Shown piece by piece: positions 1 through 6,769 of a stretch of DNA of 64,000 nt (the stretch's first letter is position 1; each line of letters starts with the position of its first letter). The stretch is from JBGAPH01 sp046349955 (GTDB taxonomy: Bacteria > Planctomycetota > Planctomycetia > Pirellulales > JBGAPH01), in NCBI GenBank assembly GCA_046349955.1, contig JAXMBI010000024.1, forward strand, positions 1 through 64,000. The letters run 5' to 3'. Below the pieces are notes generated by a model that saw only the letters and a program-made list of their open reading frames with translations, had not been told where the DNA came from and did no database searches. The position numbers were made by a program, and so were the translations under genes.

Positions 1-1
1 G

Positions 2-1459
2 TTGCCGCAGGCCGGCATCGTCCTTTCCGACCCGGACATCCAGGGCGAAGACCTCGGCGTCAAGCCGCTGCGACTCTCGCTCGTGGCCGACTACGGAACG
101 GTGCAATTCGCTTCTCTATCGGGTCTCGCGGTCATCACAGGCGCGAACGGAACTTCGTTGGTGGCAGTCGAGGGCCCGTTGAATGCGCTGAACGCGGCTC
201 TCGGCACGTTGAGTTACTCGGCGGCGGAGGGCTTCACCGGGTTGGCTTCGCTCTCTGTCAGCCTCGACGATCTCGGCCATAGCGGAGAAGGATCGCCCCT
301 CACCGATGTCGAGACGCTCAGCATCCGCGTGAACAACCCGCCGGTCGCGGTCGCGGACCACTACCAGATCGGCCAGATCGGCTTCGACCGCACGTTGCAC
401 GCCGATAGCTACAGCCAAGCCGTGCTCAACTCGGGTCCCTTGGCCTATTGGCGGCTGGGCGACTCTGGGCCTGTGGTCGAGGACTCCGCGGGGGACTACG
501 ACGGTACGGCCTCGGCTGCGACGGTGCTTGGTGTCTCCGGCGCCTTAGCGGGAGACTCCAACAAGGCCGCCTCGTTCCCAGACGTAAAAACCGGCATCCT
601 AGTCGACGGGGCCGCTGCGCTCGCGCAACCCGCAGGCGCTTTCAGCTTGGAAGCCTGGGTGAATCCCAGCCAGTCGATGGCCTGGCAGCGGATCGTGTCA
701 ACCCGCAACGGCCCAACCGGCGGCTGGGGCTTCGCGCTTAGCAACCAGCGGCTCGCCTTCACCACCTACGGCATCCAAGACTACTTCCTCGAGGGGCATC
801 CGGTCCCGCTCAACCAGTGGTCTCATGTGGCCGTGGTATTCGACACCAGCCACGACGCCAGCTTCTTCTTGAACGGGTCCTTTGTAGGCAAGGTCGAAGG
901 CTCGGCACAACCAAATGCTGGCGGGAGCCTGCTGGCCATCGGCGACAATCCGGATCAAAGCGCCCAGCCTTTCCTCGGCAAGCTGGATGAAGTGGCTTTC
1001 TATGCCAAGCCGCTCACTGCCGCAGAGGTCAGCAGGCATTATCAGGCAGGGCTCTTGAACACCACGTTGCTGGCCAACGACTCAGATGCCGACGGGGATC
1101 CGCTGCAAGCAATCCTCGTCGCTGGGCCGCAGCATGGCCAACTGACTTTCGCCGCTGACGGCGCCTTCACTTACAAGCCCAACGCCGGGTTCTACGGCCC
1201 AGACAAGTTCACTTACCGCGCCGTCGACGCCTACTTCCAATCCGCCGAGACCGAAGTGCTGATCGACGTGATTCCGGTGCCGGGCGACGCCGACCTGGAT
1301 GGAGACGTCGACTTGGCCGACTTCGGAGTCCTCAAACGCTACTTCGGCGCCGGGACGACCAGGGAACAAGGAGACTTCAACGGCGACGGCAAGGTCGACT
1401 TGACGGACTTCGGGATTCTGAAGGAGCACTTCGGCACGGTGGAGCCAAGCGAGGGCTGA
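2..1459 (+). CDS. Secreted LamG / cadherin-like / dockerin type I protein, 5' partial
   Basis: The frame is open at the window edge, so the N-terminus is missing and residue numbers start at position 2. Residues 1-110 look like the end of a cadherin/Ig-like repeat. A second cadherin-like domain starts near residue 112 (NNPPVAVADHY) but is interrupted by a concanavalin-A-like LamG domain (about 140-350) before it resumes at LLANDSDADGDPL (about 355-425). Residues 427-478 are a dockerin type I pair with two DxDGDVD/NGDGKVD calcium loops, each followed by LADFG or LTDFG. Such proteins are exported and probably bind carbohydrate or other surface proteins; the ligand is unknown. Its dockerin is closely similar to that of the M64 peptidase at 6770, so both may use the same surface partner (inference). 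Confidence 0.85.
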   Translation: MPQAGIVLSDPDIQGEDLGVKPLRLSLVADYGTVQFASLSGLAVITGANGTSLVAVEGPLNALNAALGTLSYSAAEGFTGLASLSVSLDDLGHSGEGSPLTDVETLSIRVNNPPVAVADHYQIGQIGFDRTLHADSYSQAVLNSGPLAYWRLGDSGPVVEDSAGDYDGTASAATVLGVSGALAGDSNKAASFPDVKTGILVDGAAALAQPAGAFSLEAWVNPSQSMAWQRIVSTRNGPTGGWGFALSNQRLAFTTYGIQDYFLEGHPVPLNQWSHVAVVFDTSHDASFFLNGSFVGKVEGSAQPNAGGSLLAIGDNPDQSAQPFLGKLDEVAFYAKPLTAAEVSRHYQAGLLNTTLLANDSDADGDPLQAILVAGPQHGQLTFAADGAFTYKPNAGFYGPDKFTYRAVDAYFQSAETEVLIDVIPVPGDADLDGDVDLADFGVLKRYFGAGTTREQGDFNGDGKVDLTDFGILKEHFGTVEPSEG

Positions 1460-1467
1460 GCGCCGCG

Positions 1468-2103
1468 TCATGGATCGGGGGCGATGCGCAGCTTTATGCC
1501 TGGTAGGCGCTGGCGGAGCCTGGCGGCGGCTGGGGCGGGGATGTCGGTGTAGACGAGCTCCATACGCTTGACTTGCGCTAGGTCGCCGAGGGCCTCGGCG
1601 ACGTCGTCGTTCACGGTGCAGGCTGCTAACGTGACGCTGACCAGCCGCTTTGCGTTGGCAAGTGCCTTGATCGTCGGTGCGCTCACACGCGCGGAGAACA
1701 CACCGAAGTTCGTGATCGCGTGAAGCTGAGCCAGGTTGGCGCTCTCCGGTTCCGTGAGCGCTCGGGAGTCTGCGCCAACGGATAAGAATTGGACTTCTGG
1801 GAACCGTCTCACGAGCCCGACGCGCTCGATGCTCGCTCCGTAGAAAGTCAGCGAGGAAACGCCGCGCCGATCCACTCCCGTCCACGGCACGACCAACCAC
1901 CAGGGGTCCCGACCAATCTGCCAGTCGGGCGACCGGAACGCGAGCTGGGCGCCCGCTTGCTCGAGCGCACGGATGGCCCGTGCCCGCTGTTGCACGCGGA
2001 AGAGCCCGTAGCCGAGCACTCCGGCGGCGAGCGCCGTGAGCGCCAGCAGCGTTCGCAAGGAGAGCTGGAGGCGGCGACGCGGCTTGGGCAGCGGTGCGTT
2101 CAT
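1468..2103 (-). CDS. Planctomycete membrane-anchored protein with SLRTLL signature
   Basis: 211 aa. A basic N-terminus (KPRRRLQLSLRTLLALTAL) leads into one transmembrane segment at about residues 14-34; this SLRTLL anchor is common in planctomycete proteins of unknown function. The remainder is soluble and has a weak leucine-rich-repeat-like rhythm (for example LGDLAQVKRMELVYTDIPAP), as if comparing ordered LRR segments. An AAGGAG Shine-Dalgarno lies just before the ATG at 2103. It converges with the dockerin gene (8 bp apart) and diverges from the gene at 2221. Function is unknown. Confidence 0.7.
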   Translation of the reverse strand: MNAPLPKPRRRLQLSLRTLLALTALAAGVLGYGLFRVQQRARAIRALEQAGAQLAFRSPDWQIGRDPWWLVVPWTGVDRRGVSSLTFYGASIERVGLVRRFPEVQFLSVGADSRALTEPESANLAQLHAITNFGVFSARVSAPTIKALANAKRLVSVTLAACTVNDDVAEALGDLAQVKRMELVYTDIPAPAAARLRQRLPGIKLRIAPDP

Positions 2104-2118
2104 CGGCTCCTTCTCGGG

Positions 2119-2153
2119 CCCTCACCCCGGCCCTCTCCCACGGGGAGAGGGAG
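2119..2153. repeat. Dispersed palindromic repeat, CCCTCACCCCGG/CCGGGGTGAGGG family
   Basis: A GC-rich imperfect palindrome (CCCTCTCCC next to GGGAGAGGG, preceded by CCCTCACCCCGG) in the divergent promoter region of the genes at 2103 and 2221. A second copy in the opposite orientation lies at 56185-56219 between nuoJ and nuoK, which marks it as a dispersed repeat rather than a gene-specific signal. Confidence 0.7.
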
Positions 2154-2220
2154 ACATGCTTTGGTCTTTGTGGTCGGTACTTAGTATAATGACGTCGTCT
2201 TCACCGGGAGGATCCGTGAC

Positions 2221-2973
2221 ATGTTGCGCCGTCTTGGGTTGGTTGTTGCCGCGGTTGTGCTGTTCGGTTCGGCCCGCGAGGCTTCGGCCTGGCCGAGCCC
2301 CGCCAATTGGGGCTGCGGCTGGTATGGCAGCGTGCGGCCGATGCACTGCAACGTTGGCTGGGGTTGCGGCCCGAGCTTTTGCGGGCCGTCGTTCTGTGGC
2401 CCGGCCTTCTGTGGACCGCGCTGGGGCTGGGGCGGCCCGCGCTTCTACGGCGTGTCTGGCTGGTCAGTCGGCGGGCTGAACTTCACTTACCAGGGGTTTG
2501 CGCCTGCCTGGGGTTGGGGCATGTGGGCGCCGGCGGCCCCCGTTCCCTTCTTCGTCCAGCAGCCGCGGCGGAATCTGCTGATCGCTGCCCGGCCCGCGGC
2601 CGCCGGGCAAGCCTTCGCCCAGCGCGCGGCGCCGGCGCCGGCGCTGCCGCAAGATCCCAGCAGCGCAGCTCGCCCCGCCGAAAGCATCGCGGCGCTGCGG
2701 GCAGCCCGCCGGGTGGAAGCAGGCCTGCAGTTGGCCGGCGCCGTGGCGACTGACCAGCAGCCTGCCAATCCGTTGGTCGAAGACCTGGTGGCCCGCGCCG
2801 ACAAGGCGGCGGCGGCCGGCAAGACCGGCGTGGCGCGGCTGTACCTGCAGATGGCCTTCGAAGAGTCGGCCGGGGCCCGCCGCGAAGCAGTGCGGGCGAA
2901 GCTCGCGGAACTTGACGAACCGCCGGCCAAACCGGCGCGCGTAGCCGGGGCCGATGGGGCCGCGGTTCGCTAG
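2221..2973 (+). CDS. Secreted Trp/Gly/Cys-rich protein of unknown function
   Basis: 250 aa with a clear Sec signal peptide (about 1-23, VVAAVVLFGSAREASA). Residues 24-110 form a low-complexity Gly/Trp/Cys/Pro region with repeats of the type GPSFCGPSFCGPAFCGP. The C-terminal part (about 140-250) is Ala-rich and probably helical, with a TPR-like look (KTGVARLYLQMAFEESAGARREAVRAKL). GGGAGG 9 nt before the ATG supports the start. Similar signal-peptide plus Cys/Gly-rich proteins are frequent in planctomycetes, but I recognise no named family. A wall or surface role is a guess. Confidence 0.75.
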   Translation: MLRRLGLVVAAVVLFGSAREASAWPSPANWGCGWYGSVRPMHCNVGWGCGPSFCGPSFCGPAFCGPRWGWGGPRFYGVSGWSVGGLNFTYQGFAPAWGWGMWAPAAPVPFFVQQPRRNLLIAARPAAAGQAFAQRAAPAPALPQDPSSAARPAESIAALRAARRVEAGLQLAGAVATDQQPANPLVEDLVARADKAAAAGKTGVARLYLQMAFEESAGARREAVRAKLAELDEPPAKPARVAGADGAAVR

Positions 2974-3250
2974 CGCCGGCTCTTTCCCGCTGAAGTCAGC
3001 GTGGCTGACTGGGGGCTCGCTTCGCTCGACCCCAGCCACCCAGGCCCTAGCTTCGGCATATCCCTCCTCCGCGCACTCCCCTCTCCTGGCCGGGAGCGTG
3101 ACCTACGCTTGCTCGAGCACGCGCTGCGCCGCTGGGGCTTCCCCAGGGCGCCGTCGTTTGCCGCCAGCCTTCCCCAACTTCGACCTTGGCCCTCGCCCCC
3201 CGCGCAGGGAGCGAGCCGGCCACCTACGAAAGGCGCTTCGGAGAAGCCCG
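2974..3250. other. Gene-free stretch with a long palindromic repeat
   Basis: No convincing gene. It holds a long hairpin at 3001-3039: GTGGCT pairs with AGCCAC around the arms CTGGGGGCTCGC and GCTCGACCCCAG, with TTC at the tip. This resembles the dispersed GCTTCGCT-centred palindromes of planctomycetes and may terminate the upstream gene. A GGAG seven bases before position 3251 serves cheV. Confidence 0.6.
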
Positions 3251-4213
3251 ATGTCCAACACCGTCATTGCCTGCGGCATCGATACCGGCATCCTGCTCGA
3301 AGCCGGCACCAACGAGCTCGAAATCCTGGTGCTGCGGGCAGGCGATTCGCTGTTCGGGGTCAACGTGGCCAAGGTCCGCGAGGTGCTGACGATCGATCGC
3401 CCCACCCGGCTGCCGCAGTCGCACGCCGCCGTGGAAGGCACGGTGCAAATCCGCGGGCAGGTGGTGGAGCTCGTGAACCTGGTGCAGTTCCTGTTCGGCG
3501 TGGGCGAGATCAGCCGTCCGCGCCCCACCGACAAGATGGTGGTGATGGAGTTCAACCAAGACCTGATCGCTTTTCGCCTGAACGGCGTGGAGCAGATCTT
3601 CCGCACGTCCTGGAACACAGTGCAGCCAATGCCGCACATCCGCGGCCACAAGGCCCCCGTCACCGGAATCGTGCTCCGCGAAGGCCGCCTGATCCAGATG
3701 CTCGACTTCGAGTCGATCGGCGCCCAGGTCGGCATGTCCCGGCATTCCGTTCCCAAGCGCGATGGCAGCGTGCCGGCCGCCAGCCGAGCCGAGTTGCCGA
3801 TCGTGTTCGCCGAAGACTCGCCGCTCGTGAGCGAGATGCTGCAAGACACGCTGCAGCAGGCAGGCTACAAGAACATCACGGGCTTCGTCGACGGGCAGGC
3901 CGCTTGGAACCATCTGCAGCAACTGGCCGCCGCGGGTCCGACCGAAGACTTGTGGCGGCGCGTCGGCGTGCTCGTGAGCGATGTCGAGATGCCCCGCATG
4001 GACGGGCTCACGCTCACCCGCCGTATCCGCGAAAACCCGCAGTTGGCCTCGCTGCCGGTGATCATCTTTTCGTCGATCGTCTCGCGCGACAACGCCAAGA
4101 AGGGGCAGCAGGTGGGGGCCGACGCCCAGGTGGCCAAGCCCCGCTACGCCGACCTGGCCCAGACGCTGGAACGGCTGCTGGCGGAGAAATATCCGCACGC
4201 ATTGGCGGTCTAG
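3251..4213 (+). CDS. cheV: CheV-type chemotaxis coupling protein (CheW-receiver fusion)
   Basis: 320 aa from the ATG at 3251, which has GGAG seven bases upstream; longer in-frame starts extend into repeat DNA. Residues about 18-165 are a CheW domain (LEILVLRAGDSLFGVNVAKVREVL, later IRGQVVELVNL). Residues about 185-315 are a response-regulator receiver with acidic pocket VFAEDS, the likely phospho-acceptor D244 (VSDVEMPRMDG) and the conserved Lys near the C-terminus (AKPRY). CheV proteins couple chemoreceptors to CheA kinase and are tuned by phosphorylation. No other che gene is adjacent; a FliN-like protein is encoded 27 kb away. The family call is firm, the physiological role inferred. Confidence 0.93.
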   Translation: MSNTVIACGIDTGILLEAGTNELEILVLRAGDSLFGVNVAKVREVLTIDRPTRLPQSHAAVEGTVQIRGQVVELVNLVQFLFGVGEISRPRPTDKMVVMEFNQDLIAFRLNGVEQIFRTSWNTVQPMPHIRGHKAPVTGIVLREGRLIQMLDFESIGAQVGMSRHSVPKRDGSVPAASRAELPIVFAEDSPLVSEMLQDTLQQAGYKNITGFVDGQAAWNHLQQLAAAGPTEDLWRRVGVLVSDVEMPRMDGLTLTRRIRENPQLASLPVIIFSSIVSRDNAKKGQQVGADAQVAKPRYADLAQTLERLLAEKYPHALAV

Positions 4214-4457
4214 CGGCTCGCCAGGTCTCTCGGCCGGTCCCTGCCGCCCGACCGGCGAAGGGCTCTGACGAGGTGCGACGACGGATGCGCAGCTCTCCCG
4301 AGCTCGCGCTGCGGGCTAGTATGCTGGTCCCCAAACCGTTTGCGCCGCGGCCCCACGCCGTATGATAAGAGAGGGCGGTTTCCGGGGCAGCCGGGCACCC
4401 TGCCGCGGCCCTCGCGGCCGGGGTGTATCTGGCGGCAAGTCACGAGAAGGATGCAGC

Positions 4458-6404
4458 GTGTTTTCTGGTTTCGGATCGAGCTGGCTCTCCCTGGCCGGAG
4501 GCGCCTCTGGGCGGCGGCTGGCCCGTTGGTCTCCTCTGCTCCCCAAGATCGCGGAGTACGAGCCTGAACTGATGGCGCTTTCGCCGGCGGAGTTGCGCAA
4601 GCGGAGCCTCTCGCTCCGCTACCGGGCCAAGTCGCGCGAACCGCTCGACCGGCTGCTGCCCGAGGCGTTCGCCCTGGTCCGCGAAGCCGGCCGCCGCACT
4701 CTCAACATGCGGCACTTCGACGTGCAGCTTCTGGGGGGCATGGCGATGCACCACCGCTCGATCGCCGAGATGCAAACGGGCGAAGGCAAAACGCTCACGG
4801 CCACGCTGCCCCTCTATCTCGAGGCCTTGCCCGGCCGCGGCGCTCACCTGGCCACCGTGAACGACTACTTGGCCCGCCGCGACGCCGAGTGGATGCGGCC
4901 GCTCTACGAGGCGCTCGGCCTCTCGGTGGGCGTCGTCGAAAGCCAGATGCCGCAGAATGACCGCCGCAAAGCCTATGCCTGCGACGTCACTTACGGCACA
5001 TCGAAGGAGTTTGGCTTCGACTTCCTCCGCGACCGTCTATTGCTGCGGCGCAAGAGCGAGGGCCAAACCGACTTCTTGGGGGGCATGCTCGGCCACGTCG
5101 ACGGCGCCGGCGAGCAGCCGGTGCAGCGGGGCAACCACTTCGCCCTGGTCGACGAGGCCGACAGCATTCTCATTGACGAAGCCCGCACGCCGCTGATCAT
5201 CAGCGCTCTGCCGACCGAAGCCCAGAAGGCAGCCGTCGAAGCCTACCGCTGGAGCGCCGACAGCGCGCAGCAGTTCGAGGAGGACGAGCACTACGAATAC
5301 GAACACGATCAGCGGCAGGTCACCCTCACCGCCGCCGGCCGCCAACTCGTCCGCAAGCTCGCCAAGCCGGCCGCCCTCGACGCCGTCGGCATGTTCACCA
5401 TTTACGAGCACATCGAGCGGGCCATCAAAGTCCGCCGCGAGTTCACGCTCGACCGACATTACGTCGTTCGCGAGGGGGAGATCGTAATCGTCGATGAGTT
5501 CACCGGCCGTTTGGCCGAAGGCCGCAAGTGGCGGGCGGGCATCCACCAGGCCGTCGAGGCCCAGGAGAACGTCAAGGTCACGGTCGAAACGGGGCAGGCC
5601 GCCCGCATCACCGTGCAAGACTTCTTCTCGCTCTACCAGAACCTGGCGGGCATGACGGGCACGGGTTCGAACTCGGCGGCGGAACTGCACAAAATTTACA
5701 AGACCCACGTGATCCCCATTCCCACCAACCGGCCCGCCATTCGCCAGCGGCTGCCCGAGCGAGTGTTCGGCACGAGCGACGGCAAATGGGCCGCCATCGT
5801 GGCCGAAACGGTGGAGATGCACGCCCTCGGGCGTCCGGTGCTGATCGGCACCCGGTCGATCGACAAGTCGGAGCACATCTCGCGACTGCTTACCGAGGCG
5901 GGCGTGTATCACCAAGTGCTCAATGCGCGGCACGTGGCGACCGAAGCCGAGATCGTGAAATGGGCCGGCGTGCGGGGCGCGGTCACGGTGTCGACGAACA
6001 TGGCCGGCCGCGGCACCGACATCAAGATGGGGCCGGGCGTCGAGGAACTGGGCGGCCTCCACGTCATCTGCACCGAAATGCACGACTCGGCCCGCATCGA
6101 CCGCCAGTTGATCGGCCGCTGCGGCCGCCAAGGAGACCCCGGCACCTATCGCCAATACCTGGCGCTCGACGACGACATTCTCGAAGGGGGCCTGGGCCCC
6201 GTGAAAGCGGCGAAACTCAAGTTGCAAGGCGAGGCCTCCCCCGAGGCCTCGTTCGACCATCTGGCGGGGCTGTTCCGCAAGGCGCAGCGCTCGATCGAGC
6301 GGCGGCACTTCGTCGACCGCAAGATCCTGTTGCACCACGAAAAGGAACGTAAGAAGCTGCAACAGCAGATGGGTCAAGACCCGTATCTGGACACGCCGGG
6401 CTAG
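4458..6404 (+). CDS. secA2: Short SecA-like preprotein translocase ATPase
   Basis: 648 aa from the GTG at 4458, preceded by AGAAGG; the open frame runs upstream to 4362 but that part reads like untranslated GC-rich DNA. All motor motifs are present: Walker A-like GEGKT, the LATVNDYLARRDAEWM motif, VDEADSILIDEARTPLIIS, the preprotein cross-linking insertion, GTRSIDKSEHIS, STNMAGRGTDI and GRCGRQGDPG. The protein ends about 110 residues after GRGTDI, so most of the helical wing and scaffold and the zinc-binding tail of normal SecA (about 850-950 aa) are absent. That fits a second, accessory SecA of planctomycetes rather than the housekeeping copy. The symbol reflects this guess. Confidence 0.85.
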   Translation: MFSGFGSSWLSLAGGASGRRLARWSPLLPKIAEYEPELMALSPAELRKRSLSLRYRAKSREPLDRLLPEAFALVREAGRRTLNMRHFDVQLLGGMAMHHRSIAEMQTGEGKTLTATLPLYLEALPGRGAHLATVNDYLARRDAEWMRPLYEALGLSVGVVESQMPQNDRRKAYACDVTYGTSKEFGFDFLRDRLLLRRKSEGQTDFLGGMLGHVDGAGEQPVQRGNHFALVDEADSILIDEARTPLIISALPTEAQKAAVEAYRWSADSAQQFEEDEHYEYEHDQRQVTLTAAGRQLVRKLAKPAALDAVGMFTIYEHIERAIKVRREFTLDRHYVVREGEIVIVDEFTGRLAEGRKWRAGIHQAVEAQENVKVTVETGQAARITVQDFFSLYQNLAGMTGTGSNSAAELHKIYKTHVIPIPTNRPAIRQRLPERVFGTSDGKWAAIVAETVEMHALGRPVLIGTRSIDKSEHISRLLTEAGVYHQVLNARHVATEAEIVKWAGVRGAVTVSTNMAGRGTDIKMGPGVEELGGLHVICTEMHDSARIDRQLIGRCGRQGDPGTYRQYLALDDDILEGGLGPVKAAKLKLQGEASPEASFDHLAGLFRKAQRSIERRHFVDRKILLHHEKERKKLQQQMGQDPYLDTPG

Positions 6405-6769
6405 CTGCGGCCCAAGCGACGCCGGGACAAAAAAACCCCGCTGGCCCTCAGAACCCAGCGGGGCGGACCGGCCAACCGTGACCGGTCGTGTTTGCTCGTG
6501 CCAAGCAGTGTATCAGAATCTCGCCGCGTCTGGGGAAAATCCATTGGGGATCTAACCCTAGGAGCGCGGACCGGGAAGCGCTGTCTGCGTACTTCGCCGA
6601 GAGGCGTTTGGCGCCTCCCCCGCTTTCTCCCTCGTTCGCCAACCGCTGGCGTAACGCGCCGCGAGTCGCTACAGGAGAGGGAGCGGCGCGAGGCCTTTCG
6701 ACGACTTCTGCGAACGGTCGGCCGCCGGCGCTCTGATGAAAGGCGGCCCTCAGCGGCCAGTCACGCAGG
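6405..6769. other. Gene-free stretch between the SecA-like gene and the M64 peptidase
   Basis: Begins with two adjacent hairpins (6436-6463, listed separately, and GACCGG/CCGGTC at 6466-6487). The rest has no ORF with coding character; a CTCCCTCG...GAGAGGGAGCG pair around 6620-6685 resembles degraded dispersed repeat. It presumably holds the promoter of the M64 gene, but I see no clear -35/-10. Confidence 0.5.
6436..6463 (-). terminator. Terminator-like hairpin, T-tract on the minus strand
   Basis: Perfect 9-bp stem (6436-6444 CCCCGCTGG with 6455-6463 CCAGCGGGG), loop of 10, preceded on the plus strand by seven A, which read as a T-tract on the minus strand. It sits 32 bp after the SecA-like gene, whose transcript would meet the hairpin without a U-tract, so it may act on antisense transcription or form part of the SecA 3' end. 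Confidence 0.55.
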
